Positions 1 through 8,514 of a stretch of 64,000 nucleotides of DNA are shown one piece after another; position 1 is the first letter of the stretch, and each line of letters starts with the position of its first letter. Source of the DNA: Chloracidobacterium sp. Lineage in GTDB: Bacteria > Acidobacteriota > Blastocatellia > Pyrinomonadales > Pyrinomonadaceae. The notes beneath the pieces are model-generated. The model made no database searches, was not told the origin of the DNA, and saw only the letters and a program-made list of their open reading frames with translations. Made by a program: the position numbers and the translations under genes. Location of the stretch: contig JADKKB010000007.1 of NCBI GenBank assembly GCA_016720705.1, positions 1,426,001 to 1,490,000 of the forward strand, given 5' to 3'.

Positions 1-1671
1 AAGGTCTTCGACACGCTCCTGATGCTGGCCGCAAATGCCGGCCGTGTGCTCAGTAAAGAGCGGATGCTCGATGAGGTTTGGGAAGGTAGCTTTGTCGAAG
101 AGAATAATCTCGCACAGAATATCTCTCAGCTTCGGCGAATATTGGGCGCTGAAATGATCGAGACCGTGCCAAAATTCGGCTACCGATTCATTGGCGAGCT
201 TTTGATCGACCAAAGGCTGACGACGGAACCCGAAGTCTTCGAAACGATCAGGGCACGAGTGTACTTCGATGACGGAACACAGAGCATTGATAAAGGCGCT
301 CCCCACATTCACACGACATCTTCGCCGCTTCTCGTCCGGCACACACCGGAAACGCGTTATGTGCAGAATGGCGACGTAAATATCGCATATCAAGTTGTCG
401 GCGATGGTCCGGTCGATATTGTATTTGTGATGGGTTGGGTCTCGCACCTCGAGTATTTTTGGAAACATCATCTTTTTGCTTCGTTTCTCGAACAACTCTC
501 GTCATTCTCACGTCTGATATTGTTTGATAAGCGAGGCACTGGCCTTTCGGATCGCGTTCCGATCGATCATTTACCGACGCTTGAACAGCGAATGGAAGAC
601 GTTCACGCCGTGATGGACGCCGTTGGATCGGAGCGTGCGGTTCTGGTAGGAGTTAGCGAAGGTGGACCGATGTGTTCACTATTTGCAGCGACCTATCCCG
701 AACGTACCGCAGGACTCGTAATGATCGGCACCTATGCCAAACGGATCTGGGACGAAGATTATCCTTGGGCTCCGACCGAAACTCAACGTGCTGCGTTTAT
801 CGATCTGATGCGTCGCGAATGGGGCGGCCCCGTTGGCATCGATGAACGCTCACCGTCGATGGCAGGTGACCTGGAATTTCGTAACTGGTGGGCCGAGTAT
901 CTTCGCAACGGCGCAAGCCCCGGAGCGGCCGTTGCCCTCACACAAATGAATGCTGAGATCGATGTCCGCGGCGTTTTGCCGTCGGTTCGGGTTCCGACGC
1001 TCGTTATTCATCGCTCGGGCGATATGTGTCTTAAGGCGGACGAAGGCCGTTTTGTCGCGGGACAAATTCCTGACGCAAAATATGTCGAGCTTGGCGGAAT
1101 TGACCATTTGCCGTTCGTCGGGGACCAGGCCGAAATTCTTGACGAGATCGAACAATTTGTCACCAGCGTTAGATCTGCCGGCGAATACGACCGTGTTCTC
1201 GCGACCGTAATGAGTGTCTCGTTTGCCGATCCGGATGCCGAATCGGCTAGACGCGGCACCATTGAATGGGCGAATTTCATTGCTCGCGCAAAATCATTTG
1301 TGCATCGTCAATTGCCAATGTACAAGGGACGCGAAGTTTCCCTCGGCGACGAAGAAATTCTGGCCGCATTTGACGGTCCGGCCCGTTCGATCCGATGTGC
1401 CAAAGCGATAAACGATTCGGCAAAACTGCAGGGCGTCGCCCTCAAGATCGGACTGCACACGGGCGAATGTGATGTTTCCGGCGATAATTACAGCGGTTAT
1501 GCCGTCGAACTCGCCCGCAACATCGCGCGGCTCTCTGAGAGCGGCAACATTTTGGTTTCGAGAACTGTAAAAGATCTGGTTGCAGGTTCCGGCTTGACCT
1601 TTGTCGAGTTCGGCGTTCGCTCGTTCGACGGCGTCGATTCCGAGTGGCGTTTGTTCGAGGTCGTCAATTGA
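1..1671 (+). CDS. Winged-helix / alpha-beta hydrolase / cyclase-like fusion regulator (5' partial)
   Basis: The reading frame is open at the window edge, so the N-terminus is missing. Numbering from the first visible Met at 22, residues 1-60 are the C-terminal part of an OmpR/CadC-type winged helix (RVLSKERMLDEVW, then FGYRF). Residues about 112-385 form an alpha/beta hydrolase with the nucleophile elbow GVSEGG (Ser212), a late Asp in RSGD and a His in GIDHLPF, so the triad looks intact. Residues about 390-547 resemble a class III nucleotide cyclase domain (AAFDGPARSIRCAKAI, GLHTGE). The first metal-binding Asp (normally in FTDI) is replaced (MSVSFAD), so this part is probably non-catalytic. 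Likely a DNA-binding regulator that senses a small ligand with its hydrolase domain; target unknown. Next gene starts 14 nt after the stop. Confidence 0.8.
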   Translation, partial: KVFDTLLMLAANAGRVLSKERMLDEVWEGSFVEENNLAQNISQLRRILGAEMIETVPKFGYRFIGELLIDQRLTTEPEVFETIRARVYFDDGTQSIDKGAPHIHTTSSPLLVRHTPETRYVQNGDVNIAYQVVGDGPVDIVFVMGWVSHLEYFWKHHLFASFLEQLSSFSRLILFDKRGTGLSDRVPIDHLPTLEQRMEDVHAVMDAVGSERAVLVGVSEGGPMCSLFAATYPERTAGLVMIGTYAKRIWDEDYPWAPTETQRAAFIDLMRREWGGPVGIDERSPSMAGDLEFRNWWAEYLRNGASPGAAVALTQMNAEIDVRGVLPSVRVPTLVIHRSGDMCLKADEGRFVAGQIPDAKYVELGGIDHLPFVGDQAEILDEIEQFVTSVRSAGEYDRVLATVMSVSFADPDAESARRGTIEWANFIARAKSFVHRQLPMYKGREVSLGDEEILAAFDGPARSIRCAKAINDSAKLQGVALKIGLHTGECDVSGDNYSGYAVELARNIARLSESGNILVSRTVKDLVAGSGLTFVEFGVRSFDGVDSEWRLFEVVN

Positions 1672-1685
1672 TATTAAATAGGTAT

Positions 1686-3230
1686 ATGAAAAGACTCATC
1701 ACGATTTCACTCTTTCTGCTCTTTGTTCCGGCGTATGTATTTACCCAGACTCTCGACGCGAAGCTCGCCGAGATCGACGCCTATGCTCAGACCGTGATCG
1801 ACACGTGGAAATCCACTTCCGGTGCGGGTATGGCGATCGCCATCGTAAAGGATGACAAGGTCGTGATGCAAAAGGGCTACGGGATCCGCGAACTCGGCAA
1901 GCCCGATAAGATCGATGAAAACACGCTCTTTGCGATCGCATCGAACTCAAAGGCGTTTACGACCGCGAGCCTTGCCATCCTCGTCGATGAAGGCAAGATC
2001 GGCTGGAACGACAAGGTTGCTAAATACCTGCCCGATTTTCAGATGTATGATCCGTGGGTGACCAACGAACTGACGATCCGCGATATCGTCTCGCACCGCG
2101 TCGGGCTCGATACTTTTAGCGGCGACCTGTTGTGGTATGACACGACGTATTCGACCGACGAGATGCTGCGTCGGGTGCGGTATTTGAAGCCCGTCTCCAG
2201 CTTTCGCTCGAGATTTGGCTATCAAAACCTAATGTATATCGCAGCCGGCCGGATCGTCGAAAAGGTCTCGGGCAAGCCGTGGGCCGACTTCGTCAAAGAA
2301 CGTATTCTGTCGCCGCTCGGTATGAATCGCACTACGACGAGCGTCCGTGACCTCAAGGATAACTTCGCAATGCCGCATAACGAATCCGGTGGTAAGTTGC
2401 GTGCTCTTCCGCTTGGATTTCTCGATAATGCGATCGGTGCCGTGAGATTGAACTCATCGGCCGCGGACCTTTCGAAATGGATCCGGTTGCAGCTCGGACG
2501 CGGCACTGTCGATGGCAAAAAGATCTTCAGCGAGGCACAAAGCTGGCAAATGTGGGCTCCAAACACCTTACAGCCGATCTCCGAGGGAGCGTCAAAAAGT
2601 AACCCGACACGACATTTTTCGGCCTACGCAATGGGCTGGGGCACTTACGATTACTATGGCCGCAAGATCATCAACCACAGCGGCGGCCTCGACGGTATGC
2701 TGTCCTACACGGTGCTGATCCCGGAGGAGAAAGTCGGCTTTGTCATCCTCACAAACAGCGAATCGCCTGCGTTTCAGATAATGATGAACAAGATCCGCGA
2801 TATGTTCGTCGATGCACCAAAGCGCGATTGGAATATGGAGGCTGAGAGACAGGTCGCCGGCGGCAAGGTTGCTGATGCCGAGGAAATAGCAAAGATCGAT
2901 GCCGCACGAGTGCCAAACACCAAACCGTCGCTTGTACCCGGCGGTTACGCGGGAACATACTCCAGCCAGATGTACGGCGACGTTACGGTGGCAGACGAAA
3001 ACGGCAAACTCGTAATGCGGCTCGGGCCGGCGCCGAATTTCGTCGCCGATCTCGTCCACTGGCAGTACGACACCTTTGAGATCAAGTGGCGGCCGTCGGT
3101 AAAATATAATTTTCCGCGTGGCTTCGTCACCTTCACCATAGACAAAAACGGCAAGACCGACCAGCTTAAGATCGATCAGCCGAACAACGATTTTTGGTTC
3201 TATGAATTGGATCTGCGAAAGGTAAAATAG
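1686..3230 (+). CDS. Secreted serine hydrolase, beta-lactamase/DD-peptidase fold
   Basis: 514 aa from the ATG at 1686; an upstream in-frame GTG at 1644 lies inside the previous gene and lacks a signal peptide, so it was not used. Residues 1-20 are a signal peptide. The Beta-lactamase family (PF00144) signature is visible: SNSK (Ser86, Lys89) as SxxK, YQN at 179-181 as YxN, and HSGG near residue 336 as the third box. After about residue 400 a lipocalin-like DUF3471-type tail follows (GGYAGTYSSQMYGDV). Members cleave amide or ester bonds of D-amino-acid peptides or small esters in the periplasm; the substrate cannot be read from sequence. A second, larger paralogue lies at 55005-57458. Confidence 0.9.
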   Translation: MKRLITISLFLLFVPAYVFTQTLDAKLAEIDAYAQTVIDTWKSTSGAGMAIAIVKDDKVVMQKGYGIRELGKPDKIDENTLFAIASNSKAFTTASLAILVDEGKIGWNDKVAKYLPDFQMYDPWVTNELTIRDIVSHRVGLDTFSGDLLWYDTTYSTDEMLRRVRYLKPVSSFRSRFGYQNLMYIAAGRIVEKVSGKPWADFVKERILSPLGMNRTTTSVRDLKDNFAMPHNESGGKLRALPLGFLDNAIGAVRLNSSAADLSKWIRLQLGRGTVDGKKIFSEAQSWQMWAPNTLQPISEGASKSNPTRHFSAYAMGWGTYDYYGRKIINHSGGLDGMLSYTVLIPEEKVGFVILTNSESPAFQIMMNKIRDMFVDAPKRDWNMEAERQVAGGKVADAEEIAKIDAARVPNTKPSLVPGGYAGTYSSQMYGDVTVADENGKLVMRLGPAPNFVADLVHWQYDTFEIKWRPSVKYNFPRGFVTFTIDKNGKTDQLKIDQPNNDFWFYELDLRKVK

Positions 3231-3326
3231 CGGTAGATTCGACAAAATCACGTGATTTGTGTCAGAATTCTTTTTCGATTAAAACTTTATATCGATCAGA
3301 CAGTATTTAGGAGACTTTTAATTTAG

Positions 3327-3539
3327 ATGTCAGAAGAAGCAGTACAGGCCGCTGAGGCGCCCGAAGTAGTAGCAGTTGAGGCCGTCGAAGAACCCGAAGA
3401 TGTGTCTTACCAAGCCGTCGAAAAAGACGGTTCAGTAACGGCAATCTGGGAAATGCAGGGACAAAAACACCTCCGCACGATCGACCCGCGTTCGAACGAG
3501 GGCAAACAGATCCTCGCACTTTTCGAAACGGCAGCCTAA
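3327..3539 (+). CDS. Small acidic protein, function unknown
   Basis: 70 aa. The first 28 residues are almost only Glu, Ala, Val and Pro; the remainder (VTAIWEMQGQKHLRTIDPRS, then EGKQILALFETAA) looks like a small folded unit. An AGGAG ribosome-binding site lies about 12 nt before the ATG, and a strong hairpin terminator follows 21 nt after the stop, so this is a monocistronic real gene rather than a chance frame. No family recognised. No signal peptide or membrane segment. Confidence 0.65.
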   Translation: MSEEAVQAAEAPEVVAVEAVEEPEDVSYQAVEKDGSVTAIWEMQGQKHLRTIDPRSNEGKQILALFETAA

Positions 3540-3560
3540 TAGCGGTTTTAATAGTGAATT

Positions 3561-3606
3561 ACACGAATGTTTGCAAAGCGTGGCTTTGTGAGCGTTCGTG
3601 TTTTTT
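3561..3606 (+). terminator. Intrinsic terminator after the small acidic gene
   Basis: Long hairpin: left arm 3561-3579 pairs with right arm 3583-3601 around a 3-nt loop, with a few mismatches or wobbles, and runs into a tract of six T residues from 3601. It separates the plus-strand gene from the convergent pabC-like gene ending at 3614. Confidence 0.8.
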
Positions 3607-3613
3607 AGCGCCT

Positions 3614-4354
3614 TCACGGCACAAGGTGAAGTATCGGATGTTCGATAGGATCAAGGGCTCTATGATCCAGATCATTTACCCTGACCACGCCAAGTCCGGC
3701 CGAGCTGAGAAATACAGCATCGACGGCTGTGAGCGTGTCGATCGGTGCATTAACTTCCTCGCAAACGAGGTTTTCGATGATGTATTCGCGCGTAGTGCCC
3801 GGCAAGCAACCGGTCGAGACGTGCGGCGTAAAAAGTACTCCTTGCTTTAACCAATAAATATTCGACATACAGCCGCCGGTCATTTCACCGTGGTCATTGA
3901 TCCGAATTCCCTCATTAAAGCCGCGCAAACGCACCTCTTCGATCGCTAAGATATTCTCCAGATAGTTGCACGATTTCACGCCGGTGAGCGGTGAATGCTG
4001 ATTAACTCGATACGGAGACTCGGTTAGGCTAAATTTCGGCGGCAAACTGCGCCGCTCTGCCGTGATGATCGACATTGCGGTGTTTTCAACCGAGACAGAC
4101 GGCCAATACAAACCCGCTCTCTGATCGAGAAAAGTGATTCGTGCCCGTCCGTCGCGAACGCCATCATCTTGTAACGCTTGCTCAAGTTTGCCGACGACAA
4201 TATTCTCGGCAAATGCTGACATATCAATGCCAACCTTTGCCGAATCGCGTTTTAACCGGGGCCAGTGCTTGTCCCAAAATAGCGGCGCTCCCGCACGGAT
4301 CGCGACGGTGGTAAAGATGCCTTTGCCGTAAAGCTCGGCGTTAGACGACCTCAT
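3614..4354 (-). CDS. pabC: Class IV aminotransferase fold, aminodeoxychorismate lyase-like
   Basis: 246 aa. PLP enzyme of fold type IV (branched-chain aminotransferase / 4-amino-4-deoxychorismate lyase family). Visible marks are YGKGIFTT near the N-terminus, the Lys-containing segment VKSCNYLENILA (PLP Lys), GEMTGGCMSNIYW, and TGCLPGTTRE for phosphate binding. The short N-terminus and overall length fit PabC, which releases pyruvate to give p-aminobenzoate for folate; a D-amino-acid or branched-chain aminotransferase cannot be excluded. The start codon immediately follows the stop of the upstream alpha/beta hydrolase (no gap), so the two are translationally coupled. A 5-formyl-THF cyclo-ligase, another folate gene, lies far away at 59718. 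Confidence 0.75.
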   Translation of the reverse strand: MRSSNAELYGKGIFTTVAIRAGAPLFWDKHWPRLKRDSAKVGIDMSAFAENIVVGKLEQALQDDGVRDGRARITFLDQRAGLYWPSVSVENTAMSIITAERRSLPPKFSLTESPYRVNQHSPLTGVKSCNYLENILAIEEVRLRGFNEGIRINDHGEMTGGCMSNIYWLKQGVLFTPHVSTGCLPGTTREYIIENLVCEEVNAPIDTLTAVDAVFLSSAGLGVVRVNDLDHRALDPIEHPILHLVP

Positions 4355-5356
4355 CTATGCCACCAATTGCGATGTGTCTTCGTCGCGAGCGGCGATCTTT
4401 CCTTTTCGGTCGTGGCAAAACTCTGTCACAAGCTCGGTGAATAGTTCGCTTTTTTCTTCCGGCGGCACGTGGCCGCAGTCTTTTAGGATGACGAATCGCG
4501 AGTTCAGTATCTCTTCGTGCATCTTGTAGCCGTGCTTGATCGGTATCACCGTGTCCTGGTCGCCCCAGATAATGAGCGTCGGTTGATTGATGAGGTTGGC
4601 GTCCTGCTCGAGGCGGCTGGCGTGCCAATTTCGAGCCGTCGCCAATACCGAATGATGTGCATCGGCGGCAAAAAGCGGCCGGCGGATCGATTCGATCCGA
4701 TCGTCGGTGATCAGATGGTGATTTACCTTGGCGAGCGTTCCCTGCATTCGCAGACGTAGAAACATTTTGGAATCGATCAGAAACGGCGTCACAGCCTCGC
4801 CGATCCCGGGCACTGATGTCAGGCGGAGCAGCGGATGTTCTTTCGGCTCGTCGTTGCAGACGGCGTCGACGAGCACGAGTTTTTCGACCATTTCGGAGTA
4901 ATCGAGGGTAAGGTTAAGTGCGACTGCCCCGCCGTATGAACTGCCGACGACCGTTGCACGGCCGATGCCGAGACGATTCATCAATCGGGAGATCATCCGC
5001 GCCTGAGACTGGATCGAGTAGTCGAACCAACGCGGTTTTTCGGAGTAGCCAAAACCAAGCAGATCGATCGCGATGACGTGAAACCCGGCGGCGGCCAGCA
5101 TCGGTGCCGTTGTCTTCCATACATATACCGATGCCGTATAGCCGTGTATCAGTACGATCGGCGGCTTAGATGCGTCGCCGAATTCCTGATAGTGAACGGT
5201 TGCGCCGTCAACGTGTATAAAGTGCGAATTTTCGGCGTGCGGCACCTTGTCAGCGACCGACTCCCAATTGACGGTGTCATCCCGGGTCAGCATTTTGACC
5301 GCGACTGCCGCACCGACTGCCCCGCCCAATGCCAATGCAATATTTCGTTTCTTCAT
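4355..5356 (-). CDS. Membrane-anchored alpha/beta hydrolase
   Basis: 333 aa. Residues 4-22 form a hydrophobic Ala/Gly-rich segment that could be a signal anchor. Then comes a classic alpha/beta hydrolase: oxyanion-hole HGYTASVYVW, nucleophile elbow GSSYGG, acid in WGDQDTVIP and His in CGHVPPEE. The family contains esterases, haloperoxidase-like and epoxide-hydrolase-like enzymes; the substrate is not predictable. It lies between truB (21 nt upstream) and the pabC-like gene, with which it abuts, so all three are probably one transcript. Confidence 0.85.
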   Translation of the reverse strand: MKKRNIALALGGAVGAAVAVKMLTRDDTVNWESVADKVPHAENSHFIHVDGATVHYQEFGDASKPPIVLIHGYTASVYVWKTTAPMLAAAGFHVIAIDLLGFGYSEKPRWFDYSIQSQARMISRLMNRLGIGRATVVGSSYGGAVALNLTLDYSEMVEKLVLVDAVCNDEPKEHPLLRLTSVPGIGEAVTPFLIDSKMFLRLRMQGTLAKVNHHLITDDRIESIRRPLFAADAHHSVLATARNWHASRLEQDANLINQPTLIIWGDQDTVIPIKHGYKMHEEILNSRFVILKDCGHVPPEEKSELFTELVTEFCHDRKGKIAARDEDTSQLVA

Positions 5357-5377
5357 AAGCGACCTTCTGCCGACATT

Positions 5378-6271
5378 TTATACCATAACGACCCGAGGAC
5401 GAACGGAATTCTCCGCCGCATCAAAGTTTCCTATCGCGACGAGTTGGCCGTCCTCGTCGATCATTCTGACGGTTGCGCCATCGGCGAATAGGTCTTCATA
5501 AATTCGCGTGGACAGCCCACTGCGGGTTTTGCTCACGCGATCAGTGTTCAGCGTAAGCGCCGAAAGGTGTCCGACGGCTTCTTCCATAGGGATCAGGGCG
5601 GCGGTCGGCTCATCCAGTTTCGCCAGATCGTCGAGTGTGATGCTTCGTGTCAGATCAAACCGTCCGGCGCGAGTTCGACGCAATTCCGTAAGATGAGCTC
5701 CCACGCCGATCTCTCGCCCAATATCTTCGGCCAATGTACGGATGTACGTTCCCGCGGAACACGCAACACGCATCCGGAGCGAATCGGCCGCTGACTCGAT
5801 CATTTCGAGACTATTGATAGTGACCTTGACAGCCTTTCGTTCGACGGTCTCGCCCTTTCTTGCCAGTTCATATAGTTTTTGCCCGTCGATCTTTTTGGCT
5901 GAATACATCGGCGGCACCTGATCTATCTCACCGCGAAATAGAGCTAGCACCTTTTCCAGATCCGTTGCTGCAAGCTTGGCGGCGAGTTCATCGGCCGTCA
6001 TCCCGCTTTCCGCACTTTTCAGTCCCGTCACGTCGCCCGTATCCGTTTCAAACCCAAACCGCACGAGCGCCTCATACTCTTTTTCGTCCTTATCCAGAAA
6101 CTGTGCAAGGCGAGTCGCCTGGCCGACGAGAATGACCATCACGCCGGTCGCAAATGGGTCGAGTGTACCGGTGTGGCCAACGCGCTTTGTCTTGAGAATT
6201 CGCCGAACGCGATACACCACGTCGTGCGATGTGATGCCGGCCGGTTTGTCGATGATGAGTACGCCGTTCAT
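5378..6271 (-). CDS. truB: tRNA pseudouridine(55) synthase TruB
   Basis: 297 aa, typical length. Makes pseudouridine 55 in the T-loop of tRNAs. The N-terminus GVLIIDKPAGITSHDVV is the TruB start signature and GHTGTLDPFATGVM carries the catalytic Asp. The family's CSAGTYIRTLAEDIG block and a PUA-like C-terminus (IYEDLFADGATVRMIDEDGQ) follow. In many bacteria truB sits next to rbfA and infB; here it heads an operon with a hydrolase and pabC and diverges from recX across 38 nt. Confidence 0.96.
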   Translation of the reverse strand: MNGVLIIDKPAGITSHDVVYRVRRILKTKRVGHTGTLDPFATGVMVILVGQATRLAQFLDKDEKEYEALVRFGFETDTGDVTGLKSAESGMTADELAAKLAATDLEKVLALFRGEIDQVPPMYSAKKIDGQKLYELARKGETVERKAVKVTINSLEMIESAADSLRMRVACSAGTYIRTLAEDIGREIGVGAHLTELRRTRAGRFDLTRSITLDDLAKLDEPTAALIPMEEAVGHLSALTLNTDRVSKTRSGLSTRIYEDLFADGATVRMIDEDGQLVAIGNFDAAENSVRPRVVMV

Positions 6272-6309
6272 AATATCTGCGAATAAGGATTCTAACAGGT
6301 AACCGCTTT

Positions 6310-6864
6310 ATGTGGCGAAAACGATCAGGCACGCCCGACGAAACAAAACGCGTCGTCAAGGACGCAGAGCGTTCACGCAGTAGGACTATGAACCGCGCCG
6401 TCCGGCTACTTGCCGCAAAACCTCGATCCGTACGCGAGCTTCGCGAACGCCTGCTCGAAAAGCTGTGGACCGACGAGACGATCGTGGACGCAGTTATCGA
6501 AAAGCTAAAGGGCTATAAGTATCTTGACGACGAGCAGTTTGCTCGTGACGTCGCAGTGTCAAAGCTGAGGCAAAAGCCGCAGGGAAAACGCCGCCTGCAA
6601 CAGTCGATGTCGCAAAAGAAACTGGACAAAGATGTCGTCGATCGTGCGATAGCTGAGGCGTTTGAAACGATGCCCGAAAATGAGTTGATCGACCAGGCGA
6701 TCGCCAAGCGACTTCGCCTAAAGGGTCGGCCCGAAACCCGCGAAGACACGAAAAAATTTTACGACCACCTTCTGCGGCAAGGCTTTGGCTTTGACCTGAT
6801 CCGCGAAAAGATCTCAACGGTCGTCAAGGCTCGATTTGACGAAGAATCCGGCGGCGACGACTGA
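6310..6864 (+). CDS. recX: Recombination regulatory protein RecX
   Basis: 184 aa. RecX modulates RecA filament growth. Three-helix repeats are visible: RAVRLLAAKPRSVRELRERL, then YLDDEQFARDVAVSKLRQ with KPQGKRRLQQSM, the classic RecX core, and a third repeat near the C-terminus (KKFYDHLLRQGFGFDLIREKI). Translation may start at 6310 or at the internal ATG at 6388 (MNRAVRLLA), which would remove a basic 26-residue tail. No recA is adjacent; the gene diverges from truB. Confidence 0.9.
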   Translation: MWRKRSGTPDETKRVVKDAERSRSRTMNRAVRLLAAKPRSVRELRERLLEKLWTDETIVDAVIEKLKGYKYLDDEQFARDVAVSKLRQKPQGKRRLQQSMSQKKLDKDVVDRAIAEAFETMPENELIDQAIAKRLRLKGRPETREDTKKFYDHLLRQGFGFDLIREKISTVVKARFDEESGGDD

Positions 6865-7055
6865 TCCATCTCCCGTCCGAAACCCAAGATCGGGCGAATA
6901 TTTTCCACACCGCATAGAGGTCTAAATGACCCTTCCAAAATCAATCGCCGAAAAAAGTTTGAATCCGATCGACCGACTATCGCGAAAACCTCATCAAAGG
7001 GAAGTTAAAAACCTTTTGGAAAACTAATTAAAAAGAACAAGGGAGATATTCGGTA

Positions 7056-7610
7056 ATGAAAACATTTTTTGGATTTGCAATTTTGGCTCTAGGTTTTGCT
7101 TTTGGTTCAAACGCGGTGGTCGCTCAGGACAATCCGATGGTCGGCGGTGCAGAAATGTACAAGACCAAGAACATCGTTGAGAACGCGGTTAACTCAAAAG
7201 ACCACACGACACTCGTCGCAGCCGTGAAGGCCGCCGGTTTGGTAGACACTCTTATGAGTGCGGGACCGTTTACAGTTTTTGCCCCGGTGAACAGTGCATT
7301 TGATAAGTTGCCTGCCGGCACTGTCGAAACGCTGCTCAAGCCTGAAAACAAAGCGACACTGGCCAAGATCTTGACCTACCACGTTGTCGCTGGCAATCTC
7401 GACGCAAAGTCGGTGATGAAAGCGATCAAGAAAGGCAATGGTAAGGCAGAGTTGACCACCGTTTCTGGCGGCAAGATCTGGGCGATGATGGACGGTAAGA
7501 ATGTTGTGATAATGGACGAAAAGGGCGGCAAGTCGACCGTCACGATCGCCGATGTCAAGCAGTCGAACGGCGTCATCCACGTAGTTGATTCAGTTTTGTT
7601 GCCAAATTAG
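7056..7610 (+). CDS. Secreted fasciclin (FAS1) domain protein
   Basis: 184 aa. Residues 1-23 are a signal peptide (cleavage after VVAQ). One FAS1 domain fills the rest: NIVENAVNSKDHTTLVAAVKAAG, the H1 box GPFTVFAPVNSAFDKLP, LTYHVV and the H2-like end NGVIHVVDSVLLP. FAS1 proteins act in cell adhesion or polymer binding outside the cell. A ribosome-binding site AGGGAGAT precedes the ATG. Free-standing bacterial FAS1 proteins of this size are common. Confidence 0.93.
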   Translation: MKTFFGFAILALGFAFGSNAVVAQDNPMVGGAEMYKTKNIVENAVNSKDHTTLVAAVKAAGLVDTLMSAGPFTVFAPVNSAFDKLPAGTVETLLKPENKATLAKILTYHVVAGNLDAKSVMKAIKKGNGKAELTTVSGGKIWAMMDGKNVVIMDEKGGKSTVTIADVKQSNGVIHVVDSVLLPN

Positions 7611-7625
7611 TAGTTTTAGGCAGCA

Positions 7626-7730
7626 CGGCTCTGCGGCCGATGGCAAATATTACAAGGGTTTGGTCACAAAGCACTTCCACGTAGTATTGCTTTGTGACCA
7701 AACAGGGAAAGTCCATCTGCCGCTGAGCCG
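7626..7730. repeat. Nested palindrome between the fasciclin gene and msrB
   Basis: Inner arms 7658-7673 and 7688-7703 are a perfect 16-bp inverted repeat around 14 nt. Outer arms 7626-7643 and 7713-7730 pair again with about three mismatches. The whole 105-bp block is thus one long interrupted palindrome. It lacks a T-tract directly after it, so it is not a simple terminator. A small non-autonomous element or a structured RNA are both possible. Confidence 0.6.
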
Positions 7731-7819
7731 AACTTATTTATCACCTCACGATCGAAAGTCCGTCACGGACAACATTCTAAAAGCGGCATCTCACCCGACC
7801 GACACTGTGTCACACGGGG

Positions 7820-7825
7820 TATAAT
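7820..7825 (+). promoter_or_regulatory. -10 box of the msrB promoter
   Basis: Perfect TATAAT 14 nt before the msrB start codon; no clear -35 hexamer at the usual distance. Predicted transcription start about 7832, leaving a leader of roughly 8 nt with an AAGGA sequence. Confidence 0.5.
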
Positions 7826-7839
7826 TCGGAACTAAGGAA

Positions 7840-8421
7840 ATGAAAAAAATCAGTTTTAAGATCTCATTGTTGGTCAGTGTGGCAGCGTGTGTCGCATTTA
7901 GCTTTGCCGCGATCTTTTCAAACACCGATGGTTCACGCATCTCGGCGGCAGCACGCCCGTCGGCAACCCCCGCCAAGGCAGTAGCGGCCACGCGGGCATT
8001 GGAGTTCACCGATGGCGAATTTGACGGAAAGGAACTGATCAAGACCGATGCCGAATGGAAAAAAGAGCTTTCTGGGCCGGCATATTACATCCTCCGCCAG
8101 GCGGGTACCGAGCGTCCCTACACGAGCCGTCTGAATGGTAACAAAAAGGCCGGCACTTATTATTGTGATGCCTGCGGGCTCGCACTATTCAGTTCAAAGG
8201 CAAAATTCGAGTCGGGAACCGGATGGCCCAGCTTTTATGAACCGATCTTCAAAAAGAACGTGATCGAAGTATCGGATAAGACTCTCTCGGAGGAACGCAT
8301 TGAGGTCGATTGCGCCCGATGTCATTCGCATCTCGGCCACGTTTTTGACGACGGTCCAAAGCCGACCGGGCTACGCTATTGTATGAACGGTGACGGCCTG
8401 AGATTTAAGGCCGCACAATAG
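7840..8421 (+). CDS. msrB: Exported peptide-methionine (R)-S-oxide reductase MsrB
   Basis: 193 aa; the MsrB domain is about residues 70-190, so there is an N-terminal extension of some 65 residues with a signal sequence. VAAC at 14-17 fits a lipobox, so it may be a lipoprotein. Zinc cysteines are Cys109/Cys112 (YYCDACG) and Cys158/Cys161 (CARCHSHLGHVFDDGP); the catalytic Cys181 is in RYCMNGDGLRF. It repairs oxidised methionine in envelope proteins, probably with a periplasmic thiol donor. A TATAAT box is at 7820-7825 and AAGGA lies just before the ATG, so the leader is very short. A terminator follows at 8441. Confidence 0.93.
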   Translation: MKKISFKISLLVSVAACVAFSFAAIFSNTDGSRISAAARPSATPAKAVAATRALEFTDGEFDGKELIKTDAEWKKELSGPAYYILRQAGTERPYTSRLNGNKKAGTYYCDACGLALFSSKAKFESGTGWPSFYEPIFKKNVIEVSDKTLSEERIEVDCARCHSHLGHVFDDGPKPTGLRYCMNGDGLRFKAAQ

Positions 8422-8440
8422 AACATTTTTTGATCGAATA

Positions 8441-8471
8441 AAGCCGGATGCTCTTGAGTGTCCGGCTTTTT
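8441..8471 (+). terminator. Intrinsic terminator after msrB
   Basis: Perfect 8-bp stem AAGCCGGA (8441-8448) with TCCGGCTT (8461-8468), 12-nt loop, and a T run to 8471. It lies 20 nt after the msrB stop. Confidence 0.85.
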
Positions 8472-8514
8472 GGCGAAAATGCAACGATTTGCGTCTTTGT
8501 GTTAAAGTTTCCTT

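Noticed and set aside
2592..3251. 219-codon open frame on the minus strand
   Set aside because: Fully antisense to the serine hydrolase, no ribosome-binding site and no family resemblance; a codon-bias shadow.
7585..7824. 79-codon plus-strand frame
   Set aside because: It starts inside the fasciclin gene and runs through the nested palindrome; no domain or ribosome-binding site.
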